DNA from: Granulosicoccus sp036478565
GTDB lineage: Bacteria; Pseudomonadota; Gammaproteobacteria; Granulosicoccales; Granulosicoccaceae
NCBI GenBank assembly: GCA_965224525.1
Contig: OZ245050.1
Span: 372,001 to 436,000, forward strand
Length of the DNA stretch: 64,000 bases
Direction of reading: 5' to 3'
Position 1 is the first letter of the stretch, and each line of letters opens with the position of its first letter. Position numbers and translations under genes: made by a program. Shown in pieces: positions 49,652 to 57,779 of the stretch. Under the pieces are notes generated by a model. The model was not told the DNA's origin, searched no databases, and saw only the letters and a program-made list of their open reading frames with translations.

Positions 49652-52589
49652 GACAGTTCAGCTCAACACTTGCTACGCCTTCTACCTGCGGCTCAAGCAG
49701 CAGTTTATGCAGGCGCAACAGGCATGGTCGCCAGAGACACCGCCCGATCCTGCGTATTACAAGTATCACGGGCACTGGTCGAAGCAGGCCAGGTCGGAGC
49801 TGGCAGAGCGCGATCATCTGTGCTTTACAGCAACCATCACGCGGACCCAGATCAAGCACTTTCATGCGGCGGGTATTGACACCCTGCAACAGCTGAGTGA
49901 AACGGCTCTTGAGCATGTACCAGGTGTATCCCCGGTGCTTCTCGATCGGCTGAAAGTGCAGGCTCGGTTGCAGCGCAGCAGTATCGGCAAGGCGCGCCCC
50001 GACTATCAACTGGTCGATCATGACAAGGAACCGGCGACCGGCCTGCAGCTACTGCCACCGCACTCGGCTCAGGATGTGTTTTTCGATATGGAAGGCTTTC
50101 CGTTGATTGAGGACGGGCTGGAATACCTGTGGGGTTGTACGTATTTCACTGATAACGGTGAACGAACGTTTCTGGATTTCTGGGCGCACGATGCGGTCGC
50201 TGAAAAACGTGCCTTTGAGAATATCATCGATTGGGTCTATGCCCGTTGGAAGGCTGACTCATCAATGCATATCTACCACTATGCAAGCTATGAAGTGTCA
50301 GCCTGTCGCCGTTTGATGGGCCGCTTTGGCACACGCGAGTATGAGCTTGACCAGTTGTTGCGTAACGAGGTGTTTGTTGATCTCTATCGTGTTGTGCGTC
50401 AAGGGCTGATCGTTGGGGAGCCGCGTTATTCGATCAAGAATATCGAGCTGCTCTACCGTGGCAAGCGTGAGACGGAAGTTAGTGGTGGCGGTGAATCCAT
50501 CGTTGTGTATGAGAACTGGCGTGAAGCGTTTGCCGCAGGTGAGGAGGGTGGTTGCTGGCAAAGCTCCGAAACGCTAAAGCAGATTCGTGACTACAACATC
50601 GACGATTGCAACTCTACTCAGGAGCTGGTGGACTGGTTACGCGCCCGGCAGCTCGAAGCAAATATCCCCTATGTCGGCGGTGCTGCTGAGGTGATTGTGG
50701 CGGAACCGAAGGAAGAGCAGCTGGCCGTACAGATATTGCGTGATCGTTTAATGAAGAAATCCGACGCGTTGCTTGAAACTGATCCTGACGAGGCAGCGCT
50801 ATGGCAAACACTGGGTGGTGTACTGGAATTTCACTGGCGCGAGGCCAAGCCCGGATTCTGGCGTTTGTTTGATCGCCTGGGTGCAGACCCCGCCGAGCTG
50901 GCAGATGATTCCGATTGTCTTGCGGATTGCGTACGCACAGAAGCTCCGCCTTTCAAGGACAAGCCATCCGCTCGTAATCTCACCTATGAATACCGCTTTG
51001 ACGCGGGTCAGGAATTCCGTGGAGCTGGCAAGACATTTCAAATCGCCGGTTATGAAACAGAAGACGGCAAGAGCTTGAAAGTGGATCTGATAGCGGATAG
51101 CAGTGATCTGGAGAATGGTCTGGTCGCGCTGAAATGCCGGCAAGAACCGCCGGATTTTCTGTCATTGGTGTTGTCAGATTTCATTAACCCGGCGCCCATT
51201 CCAAAGGCTATCGCCGCGGTTGTGACTGACATTGAAGCAGGTAGTGGGAGTCACGGCGCGGTACTGTCATTGCTGCGACGCGATAAGCCGACATTTGATG
51301 AATCATTCATGCGGCAACTGGCACAACGCAGCGATGCGATTGCGCCCAGTAAATGCCCGACAGAAAAACTCCGGCAGATCACTGATGCGGTTAACTCATT
51401 GCAACAGAGTTGCCTCGTGATTCAGGGGCCACCGGGCACTGGAAAAACCTATACAGCAAGTTGTGTTATCGGGAAGTTGTTGAAAGATGGCCATAAAGTG
51501 GGTGTGGCGAGCAACAGCCATGCGGCGATAAACAACTTGTTACTGGCTACAGCGGGCTACTGTTCGGAAGTCAGTGTGGACGCTGCCATTACCTGTACCA
51601 AATATACCGAGGAGGGGATGGAGGAGGCCGGTGTGATGCAATGTGCCAATGCAGTGTTGGCAAATAATGTGCAACCCGGCAGTCTGGTAGGCACAACGGC
51701 CTGGGGTTTTTCTCGAGACGACATGGCAAACACGCTGGACTACCTGTTTGTTGACGAAGCCGGGCAAGTGGCATTGGCGAACGTCATCGGTATGAGCCGT
51801 GCTGCTGATAACCTGGTTTTACTGGGTGATCAAATGCAGTTGGGACAACCGACACAGGGAACCCATCCGGGCAAAAGCGGATCATCGGTGCTGGAATATA
51901 TGATGGGTGAGCAAGCGACAATAGCGGAAGACGAAGGGGTCTTTCTTGGTGCCGGCTTTCGCATGCACTCTGCCGTTAACCAATTTATCAGCAAGCAATT
52001 TTACGATGGTCGTTTGCAGTCACGCCCCGATAATGACGAACGGCGATTACTGTTGGATGCTGCACTCCATTCGGAGCTGTCAGATACCGGTGCGGGTGTG
52101 TTCTTTATACCGGTGACACATGACGGCAATACGCAAAGTTCTGTAGAGGAGGCGCAACTTATCGCAGAACTGGTTAGCGGTTTGTTACGTGGTGAGCTGC
52201 GGGTTAAAGATGGATGCCCGCGCCCGCTGGTTATGGATGACATATTATTTGTCGCTCCCTACAACCAGCAGGTCAGAGTACTCAAAGACACACTGGGGCC
52301 GGACGCCAGAGTTGGCAGTGTAGACAAGTTTCAGGGTCAGGAAGCAGCGGTTGTGTTTTTAAGCCTGTGTGCCAGTGATGCCAGCGAGTCACCGCGCGGC
52401 CTTGGCTTTCTGCTCGACCGTCACCGAATCAATGTCGCTGTATCACGCGCACAATCAATGGTGATTATTGTCGGGCATCCGGAACTGGTCAGCGGGCCGG
52501 TTGATACGATGGCAGCGCTAGCGCAGGCGAATTTGTTTGCAGCGTTGGTGGAACAATCGTACCGACAGGGTGAAATTTCCATCGTATGA
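49593..52589 (+). CDS. TM0106-family nuclease-helicase, main part after the frameshift
   Basis: The homologous sequence begins at about 49622 (CVALGSNETETVQLNTCYAF); before that the frame is not family sequence. It goes on with a helix-hairpin-helix-like stretch (LSETALEHVPGVSPVLLDRL), an RNase H-like domain (VFFDMEGFPLIEDGLEYLWG to YNIDDCNSTQELVDWL), and a superfamily 1 helicase with Walker A GPPGTGKTYTA (about 611), FVDEAGQVALANVIG, GDQMQLGQP and late motifs VDKFQGQEAAVVFLSL and RINVAVSRAQSMVIIVGHP. Full length would be near 1,150 residues. One indel separates the two parts. Confidence 0.85.
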   Translation: MPFRGGNLSRCVALGSNETETVQLNTCYAFYLRLKQQFMQAQQAWSPETPPDPAYYKYHGHWSKQARSELAERDHLCFTATITRTQIKHFHAAGIDTLQQLSETALEHVPGVSPVLLDRLKVQARLQRSSIGKARPDYQLVDHDKEPATGLQLLPPHSAQDVFFDMEGFPLIEDGLEYLWGCTYFTDNGERTFLDFWAHDAVAEKRAFENIIDWVYARWKADSSMHIYHYASYEVSACRRLMGRFGTREYELDQLLRNEVFVDLYRVVRQGLIVGEPRYSIKNIELLYRGKRETEVSGGGESIVVYENWREAFAAGEEGGCWQSSETLKQIRDYNIDDCNSTQELVDWLRARQLEANIPYVGGAAEVIVAEPKEEQLAVQILRDRLMKKSDALLETDPDEAALWQTLGGVLEFHWREAKPGFWRLFDRLGADPAELADDSDCLADCVRTEAPPFKDKPSARNLTYEYRFDAGQEFRGAGKTFQIAGYETEDGKSLKVDLIADSSDLENGLVALKCRQEPPDFLSLVLSDFINPAPIPKAIAAVVTDIEAGSGSHGAVLSLLRRDKPTFDESFMRQLAQRSDAIAPSKCPTEKLRQITDAVNSLQQSCLVIQGPPGTGKTYTASCVIGKLLKDGHKVGVASNSHAAINNLLLATAGYCSEVSVDAAITCTKYTEEGMEEAGVMQCANAVLANNVQPGSLVGTTAWGFSRDDMANTLDYLFVDEAGQVALANVIGMSRAADNLVLLGDQMQLGQPTQGTHPGKSGSSVLEYMMGEQATIAEDEGVFLGAGFRMHSAVNQFISKQFYDGRLQSRPDNDERRLLLDAALHSELSDTGAGVFFIPVTHDGNTQSSVEEAQLIAELVSGLLRGELRVKDGCPRPLVMDDILFVAPYNQQVRVLKDTLGPDARVGSVDKFQGQEAAVVFLSLCASDASESPRGLGFLLDRHRINVAVSRAQSMVIIVGHPELVSGPVDTMAALAQANLFAALVEQSYRQGEISIV

Positions 52590-52702
52590 CGCAAGATAGA
52601 AATCACGCCAGATTAGTCCAATGTTATGATTGCCTGTATCAGGCAACTCCTTTACAGATACTTTCTCGTTGACGAAGCAGTATTGCCGGAACTGGATCCT
52701 GG

Positions 52703-53251
52703 ATGGATAACGAACAGATCAGTGTTCTGCTCAAAGTAACGCGAGTGCTGGATGAGTGCGGTATCGCTTACATGGTCAGTGGATCGACCGCCCTGAATTT
52801 CTACGCTAGACCTCGCATGACACGGGATATCGACCTGGTGATCGAATTGCGAGAGACCGGTGTGTTGGCTCTGGTGGGGGCTCTGGTGGGTGAATTCTAT
52901 GTTGACGAAGACTCGGTGGCTGGAGCTGTTAGCAACCAGTCTATGTTCAACGCCATTCACAACGACACGCTGGTCAAGGTTGATTTCATCGTCCGTAAGG
53001 ATGAGCCCTACCGGAAAACCGAATTCGAACGCCGGCGATCAGTAATGCTGGGTACGGCGCAGATCATGGCGGTAGCACCTGAAGATCTGATACTGTCAAA
53101 ACTGCTGTGGAGCGCAGACACACTTTCGACAATGCAGACCGACGATATTCGCAACCTGTTGAGCTCGGCCGAATTGGATCAACGCTATCTCGATCACTGG
53201 GCGCAGGCATTGGGCGTATCAGAACGTCTCCTGGAAATTCACCAAACATGA
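52703..53251 (+). CDS. Nucleotidyltransferase-like protein (AbiEii/DUF6036 group)
   Basis: 182 residues. The motif MVSGSTALNFYARPRMTRDI followed by DLVIEL is the G-S...D-x-D catalytic pattern of these nucleotidyltransferases. VKVDFIVRKDEPYRKTEFER carries a further acidic residue, and APEDLILSKLLWSAD follows. It is coupled to a small helical protein (four-base overlap). The arrangement resembles toxin-antitoxin pairs, but function is not established. Confidence 0.8.
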   Translation: MDNEQISVLLKVTRVLDECGIAYMVSGSTALNFYARPRMTRDIDLVIELRETGVLALVGALVGEFYVDEDSVAGAVSNQSMFNAIHNDTLVKVDFIVRKDEPYRKTEFERRRSVMLGTAQIMAVAPEDLILSKLLWSADTLSTMQTDDIRNLLSSAELDQRYLDHWAQALGVSERLLEIHQT

Positions 53252-53505
53252 ACGACACGCACCCGGATATCGAAGCTCAATGGCACACTCGATTGATGGC
53301 TCGCTCCGGTGCCGAGCGCTTGATAATGGGTGCCGGAATGTTCAGCACCAGTCTGATTTTGATGCGTGCCGGAATAACGGCCACCTACGGGGACTTAAGT
53401 GAAGTCGACATGCGCGAAAAGTTACTGCATCGTCTTTACGGGGATGAGATTTCACCAGAGGCACGGCAGCAAATTGCAGCGCACTGCAGCCCCTCGCGTT
53501 CTTAA
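53248..53505 (+). CDS. Small partner protein of the nucleotidyltransferase
   Basis: 85 residues from the ATG overlapping the previous stop. The segment HTRLMARSGAERLIMGAGMF is typical of short proteins found after such nucleotidyltransferases (RSG..RL.MG..MF), and KLLHRLYGDEISPEARQQIA closes the helical region. The protein is probably a binding partner or antitoxin; this is inferred from coupling only. Confidence 0.7.
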   Translation: MNDTHPDIEAQWHTRLMARSGAERLIMGAGMFSTSLILMRAGITATYGDLSEVDMREKLLHRLYGDEISPEARQQIAAHCSPSRS

Positions 53506-53514
53506 GCAGGCAGT

Positions 53515-53630
53515 TGAATTTCGGGCGAGTCTGGATCGGCTCAACCCGGGTCAAAGCGGTGCATCGGTGCTGGATTATCTGATGGGTGAGCATGCAACGA
53601 TTGCCCAGGACAAAAGACAGCGTTGGTGGA
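53515..53630 (+). pseudogene. Fragment of a second TM0106-like helicase
   Basis: NPGQSGASVLDYLMGEHATI followed by AQDK matches HPGKSGSSVLEYMMGEQATI in the helicase at 51,867-51,930. The homology is limited to about 35 residues and has no flanking continuation. It lies directly behind the nucleotidyltransferase pair. Confidence 0.6.
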
Positions 53631-53771
53631 GTAGCTGTATTGCCAGCTTATTCCAGACCATAAGCACGAATGCCGGAGCCTGTACAGCAGACAGTTTGTT
53701 CATCAGACTGCTGCCTGGTACCCTGTCGTCCGTCACCACGACAAGCCACACAGCAATCACATCCATTCCCC

Positions 53772-54605
53772 GTGACAGACTGGACGCCACATGAAGTGCA
53801 TGAAACAGTCTCTGCCTACTTGCAGATGCTGACGCTTGAATTGTCCGGGCAGAGCTACAACAAAGCCGCAATAAATCGAGAGCTGATCGAAAAGCTGGAT
53901 GATCGATCGAAAGCTGCTATTGAGTTCAAACACGGCAATATCAGCGCGGCTTTGGTAGAGCTCGGCTTCCCGGTCGTTCAGGGGTATAAGCCCAGACGAA
54001 ACTTTCAGCGGCGCGCACTTTTCGAGAGCCTTATCAAACAGATTAGTGAACGACACCTGCTTGATGACGCTGCTGTCAAGGCAGTAGAGCTACCGGCGAC
54101 TGCTCCGGTTATTTCTGAATTTGACAAGGTCATAACCCCTGCTCCTCGCCCGGAAGCATCAAACACAGGTGACTACAAACCGCCGTATTTGGCAAAGCGT
54201 GATTACATGGCGATAGAGGCGAGAAATCGCAGTCTTGGCCTTGCAGGTGAAAAGTTTATATTGGCCTATGAAATCTGGCGACTGAGACAACACGGTGTAA
54301 ACAAGCTGGCTGACAAGGTTGAACACATTTCCGTGACACGCGGTGATGGTGCGGGTTATGACATTCTATCGTTCGAGGATAGCGGCAGGCCGCGCTACAT
54401 TGAAGTAAAGACCACAGCGTATTCAGAAAGAACGCCGTTCTGGATCAGTGCGAATGAATTGCGATTTGCCGATAACAACGATGTCGAATTTCGATTGGCG
54501 CGTGTTTTCGACTTCAGGAAATCGCCGAAGTTTTTCACTCTGGCCGGGCCCGTAGGGCGTCACTGCGAGTTGGACCCGACAACCTTTCGAGCGTCGATAC
54601 GGTAG
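53772..54605 (+). CDS. DUF3883-domain protein
   Basis: 277 residues from the GTG encoding VTDWTPHEVHETVSAYLQML, where homology begins; an ATG at 53670 is in frame but upstream sequence is debris. The N-terminal part includes NKAAINRELIEKLDDRSKAA and IEFKHGNISAALVELGFPVV. The C-terminal DUF3883 domain has LAGEKFILAYEIWRL, HISVTRGDGAGYDILSFED and RYIEVKTTAYSERTPFWIS. The Asp and ExK residues suggest a PD-(D/E)xK nuclease-like fold. Such proteins occur near restriction and defence genes. Confidence 0.85.
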   Translation: MTDWTPHEVHETVSAYLQMLTLELSGQSYNKAAINRELIEKLDDRSKAAIEFKHGNISAALVELGFPVVQGYKPRRNFQRRALFESLIKQISERHLLDDAAVKAVELPATAPVISEFDKVITPAPRPEASNTGDYKPPYLAKRDYMAIEARNRSLGLAGEKFILAYEIWRLRQHGVNKLADKVEHISVTRGDGAGYDILSFEDSGRPRYIEVKTTAYSERTPFWISANELRFADNNDVEFRLARVFDFRKSPKFFTLAGPVGRHCELDPTTFRASIR

Positions 54606-54640
54606 GAATGGCAGTTCTTCGATCAATATCTGCTGCGTAC

Positions 54641-54660
54641 GCATCATTATGCTATGATGC
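54641..54660. promoter_or_regulatory. Operator-like dyad of the second RES/Xre operon
   Basis: GCATCAT and ATGATGC are exact inverted repeats around TATGCT. A second small dyad GCTGC-ATAA-GCAGC follows at 54661-54674. The position, 30 bases before the antitoxin start, fits autorepression. Confidence 0.55.
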
Positions 54661-54689
54661 GCTGCATAAGCAGCATACAGGTCCCGTCG

Positions 54690-55043
54690 ATGAACCAACC
54701 CCACCCAAAACCCGATGTACACGCCGTTCTGGCTGAAGCTACCCTCGCAGCGGCTGAATCTCTGGGCATGAGCCAGGCAGAACTCGGCAAGGTCATTGGC
54801 CGCGACCGCTCGCGCATCAGGCAAGGCATTCGTACCGATAGCAAATCTGGCGAACTGGCACTGTTGCTGATCCGCTGTTATCGCGGATTGTATGCGCTAG
54901 TGGATGGTGATGCTGACATTATGCGTCACTGGATGGCGACCAATAATCGTGGCACCGGGGGTATTCCTGCCGAACAGATTCAGAGTGTTCAGGGTTTGAC
55001 ATCAGTGCTTGGTTATCTGGATGCCATTCGTGGAAAAGTCTGA
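54690..55043 (+). CDS. Xre/MbcA-type antitoxin of the second RES module
   Basis: 117 residues from the ATG encoding MNQPHPKPDV; an ATG at 54654 lies inside the operator and is less likely. The helix-turn-helix is ESLGMSQAELGKVIGRDRSR, and the C-terminal domain has DADIMRHWMATNNRGTGGIP and IQSVQGLTSVLGYLDAIRGK. It is related to the antitoxin at 40473-40844 along its length, especially in the last 60 residues. It overlaps the RES gene by 14 bases if the latter starts at 55030. Confidence 0.88.
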   Translation: MNQPHPKPDVHAVLAEATLAAAESLGMSQAELGKVIGRDRSRIRQGIRTDSKSGELALLLIRCYRGLYALVDGDADIMRHWMATNNRGTGGIPAEQIQSVQGLTSVLGYLDAIRGKV

Positions 55044-55794
55044 CAGTGCGATCTGGCAAGCTATAGAAAAGAAAGTCTCACCAGGCCTGATTGGTGGAAC
55101 TCTACATCGGCTGGTAGAAAGTCAGGAGCAGGTTGCAACCGCCCGCCTGGTCGATGGCGATCTCGACAAACAGGCATTGCTTGAGGAACTGCTGGAGCCT
55201 TCCAAGCCACCGCGTGTTAAAGGCACAGAGCATCTCGATTATTTGCTAGCAACTCCGTGGCGTTATCCACCATTAAAGTATGGTTCACGGTTTGGTCAAC
55301 GTTATGAAACCAGCCTGTTTTATGGTGGGTTGAGCGAGCAAACAACGCTGGCTGAAGGTGGCTTCTACCGATGGGTGTTCCTGTTGGATATGGACGAGTC
55401 GCCGAGCAAATTGCGTTCGCAGCATACAATGTATAACGCTCAATACCGAACTGAAAAAGGCTTGCGACTCAACAGCCCGCCGTTTGTTGAATTTGACTCA
55501 GAGTTGACTCACAAGTCACGCTATCAGGACAGTCAGGCACTGGGTTCTGCAATGCGAACTGCTGGCATAGAGGCTTTTGAATATGCGTCAGCCAGAGATC
55601 CCGCAGGTGGTAGTAATGTAGCCCTGATAGAACCAGTGGCCTTGATATCAACCAGTGCGAAAAAACAGAGAGCCTGGTTATGTACAACCAGCCAGCAAGA
55701 GGTTCTATTCAGTTATCGCGGGTCGCCTTCAGTCGTTAAACGTTTTCATATTGATGATTTCATGCTTGACGGGCGGCTACCGCGGCCAGCGTAG
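55030..55794 (+). CDS. RES-domain toxin, second module
   Basis: 254 residues from the GTG that aligns with the start of the paralogue at 39727-40476 (both have IWQ shortly after the start); ATGs at 55009 and 55021 are alternatives. RES motifs: HRLVESQEQVATARL, TPWRYPPLKYGSRFGQRYE, LFYGGLSEQTTLAEGGFYR. The toxin should degrade NAD+. The two modules are clearly homologous but far from identical, so cross-neutralisation is uncertain. Confidence 0.9.
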   Translation: MEKSDSAIWQAIEKKVSPGLIGGTLHRLVESQEQVATARLVDGDLDKQALLEELLEPSKPPRVKGTEHLDYLLATPWRYPPLKYGSRFGQRYETSLFYGGLSEQTTLAEGGFYRWVFLLDMDESPSKLRSQHTMYNAQYRTEKGLRLNSPPFVEFDSELTHKSRYQDSQALGSAMRTAGIEAFEYASARDPAGGSNVALIEPVALISTSAKKQRAWLCTTSQQEVLFSYRGSPSVVKRFHIDDFMLDGRLPRPA

Positions 55795-55799
55795 TGTTT

Positions 55800-55970
55800 G
55801 GTCGGGGGGAGGATAATGAACTGATATCGGTTCTCGAGTTCTGCCAGTGTGAACGGCGGTTTCTCAGGAATATAACTATAGATCGCCTCTGCCTGGAACA
55901 AATCGAAAAGCTCCGCAGCATGCGTGACCTTCAACGTTTCCAGATTCACGTTGTTAACTGACATATTCAA
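55800..55970 (-). pseudogene. GNAT acetyltransferase N-terminal fragment
   Basis: The first 50 residues, LETLKVTHAAELFDLFQAEA with IYSYIPEKPPFTLAELENRY, match the start of GNAT N-acetyltransferases. The frame then continues into unrelated sequence at the end of the RES gene. The acetyl-CoA-binding part is missing. The start is at the ATG at 55964 or 55970. Confidence 0.6.
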
Positions 55971-56137
55971 TTACCCCGATACCTTCAAGTACCCTTTCAC
56001 AACCAGACTCGGCAGCTCGTCGAATTCCAGGCCATTTCTGGATCCCGTGTGCATCGAAAGACGGCTCACATAAGATATTTTGATATGTGCTGTCACGTGA
56101 TATATACTATGATATATATTATGGAGTGAGAAGTTCA

Positions 56138-56383
56138 ATGCCCAGCACTGCAAAACTCTTTATGAACGGACGAAGCCAGGCTGTCCGCTTGCCTCGGGAT
56201 TTTCGGTTTGACTGCGAAGAAGTGTATATCCGCAAGGATCCGGTGACCGGCGATGTCATCATTTCAAAAAAACCGCACACATGGGATTCATTCTTCAAAT
56301 TGCTGGATGAGGCCGATGTGCCAGACGACTTCCTTCTTGATCGAGACAATTCGCCACCACAGGACAGAGACCCGTTGTCATGA
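56138..56383 (+). CDS. vapB: VapB-type antitoxin (AbrB fold)
   Basis: 81 residues from the ATG encoding MPSTAKLFMNGRSQAVRLPR, the typical start of VapB. The swapped-hairpin DNA-binding part is followed by an acidic tail (FKLLDEADVPDDFLLDRDNS) that binds the toxin. Upstream lie AT-rich direct repeats (GATATATACT, GATATATATT) that may form promoter and operator. The stop overlaps vapC by four bases. Confidence 0.88.
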   Translation: MPSTAKLFMNGRSQAVRLPRDFRFDCEEVYIRKDPVTGDVIISKKPHTWDSFFKLLDEADVPDDFLLDRDNSPPQDRDPLS

Positions 56384-56793
56384 CCGATAGGCAGGTCATG
56401 CTTGATACGAACACGGTCAGTTATTTGCTCCGGGAAAACGATTCAAAAATCAAAGAGCGGCTGGTAAAGACAGGCATGGCAAATGTGTGCGTATCGGTAG
56501 TTACCGAGGCTGAACTCCGTTTCGGTTGTTTACAGCGTCCTGCTGCAACTAACCTCACCGCTCTGGTTACTGAATTCATATCGGCTGTTGATAGTTTGCC
56601 CTGGAACTCGGAGTCTGCCAAATCCTATGCGGAGCTCAGAATGCATTGCAAGAAAAAAGGGCTCGCGCTTGGTTGTATGGACATGTTGATTGCCGCGCAC
56701 TCTATGGCTGTGGATGCCCGGTTAATAAGCAGCGACAAGGCTTTTAGTCATTTATCTGACTTGCTGACTCTTGACAGTTGGTATGACGGTTAA
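56380..56793 (+). CDS. vapC: VapC-type PIN toxin
   Basis: 137 residues, usual length. PIN residues: MLDTNTVSYLLREND (first Asp), VVTEAELRFG (Glu), LGCMDMLIAAHSMAVDARLI (third Asp) and SSDKAFSHL. VapC of this class cleaves initiator tRNA. It is coupled to vapB and looks intact. Confidence 0.92.
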   Translation: MTDRQVMLDTNTVSYLLRENDSKIKERLVKTGMANVCVSVVTEAELRFGCLQRPAATNLTALVTEFISAVDSLPWNSESAKSYAELRMHCKKKGLALGCMDMLIAAHSMAVDARLISSDKAFSHLSDLLTLDSWYDG

Positions 56794-56827
56794 CATGGCA
56801 GGACCGACCAATTGATCAACAAGAAAA

Positions 56828-57754
56828 ATGCGTCACTTCATCATCGATACAGACACCGCCTCCGACGATGCCGTTGCCATTATGATGGCATTGTCGGCAC
56901 CTGATATTATCGTCGATGCCATTACCATTGTCGCGGGCAATGTAGGCGTCAGGCAGGGCAGTATCAACGCGCGCTACACACTGGAGGTCTGCAGGGCGCA
57001 AGTGCCAGTCTATGAAGGTTGTACGCAACCCTGGTTGCAGTCGCTGGCAATCGCAGACTGGTTTCATGGTGCTGATGGTATGGGTGACATGGATTATCCG
57101 GTACCTGCTCAAGCGGCAGAGGGTCGCCATGCTGTCAACGAACTCATTAAACGCTTCCGCGATTCGCCGGGAAACATCACGCTGGTTACGCTTGGGCCGC
57201 TAACGAATATTGCGACGGCACTTGCCATTGAGCCGTGTTTGGCCGACTGGGTAAAGCACTGTTACATCATGGGCGGTGCGGCCAACACGGTAGGCAATGT
57301 GACACCTGCTGCTGAATACAACATCTGGTGTGATCCGGAAGCGGCGCGCAAGGTGTTGCATTCGGGTATGCCGATAACCCTGCTTGGCTGGGAATTGAGT
57401 CGAGATGACGCCACCTTGTCCGATGCTGAGATGTTGGCATTCCGGGCACTTGCTACCAACAAGGCAACGGTTGCCATGGATTGCAACGGCACGGCATTGA
57501 AAGCGGTGCGTGAAATTCAAGGGGAGGCCGGGCTGGCACTGGCAGATCCGGTTGCCATGTCAGTTGCCATTGATGAATCCATCGCAACCGATATGGGGTA
57601 TCACTTTGTTGATATTGCAACGGGTGATGAGTTGACACGTGGTATGAGCGTCGTTGACAAACTCAACGTGTGTAAGCGTGAGCCCAATGCGCGTGTTTGT
57701 TTTGCTATAGATGCTGCGCGCTGGAAAAAACAGCTATTCTCGGCACTGCGTTGA
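56828..57754 (+). CDS. Nucleoside hydrolase (inosine/uridine-preferring family)
   Basis: 308 residues. The N-terminal calcium-binding motif FIIDTDTASDDAVAI (DxDxxxDD) and TLGPLTNIATAL, HCYIMGGAANTVGNVTPAAE and YNIWCDPEAAR are standard. The enzyme splits ribonucleosides into base and ribose in purine and pyrimidine salvage. Base preference cannot be read from the sequence. It follows vapBC by 34 bases but is unlikely to belong functionally. Confidence 0.92.
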   Translation: MRHFIIDTDTASDDAVAIMMALSAPDIIVDAITIVAGNVGVRQGSINARYTLEVCRAQVPVYEGCTQPWLQSLAIADWFHGADGMGDMDYPVPAQAAEGRHAVNELIKRFRDSPGNITLVTLGPLTNIATALAIEPCLADWVKHCYIMGGAANTVGNVTPAAEYNIWCDPEAARKVLHSGMPITLLGWELSRDDATLSDAEMLAFRALATNKATVAMDCNGTALKAVREIQGEAGLALADPVAMSVAIDESIATDMGYHFVDIATGDELTRGMSVVDKLNVCKREPNARVCFAIDAARWKKQLFSALR

Positions 57755-57779
57755 ACAGTTATGCAGGCGGTGCGGGTAA

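Noticed and set aside
49600..49660. Programmed ribosomal frameshift in the TM0106 gene
   Set aside because: No slippery heptamer or strong downstream hairpin recognised; a simple indel is the easier explanation.
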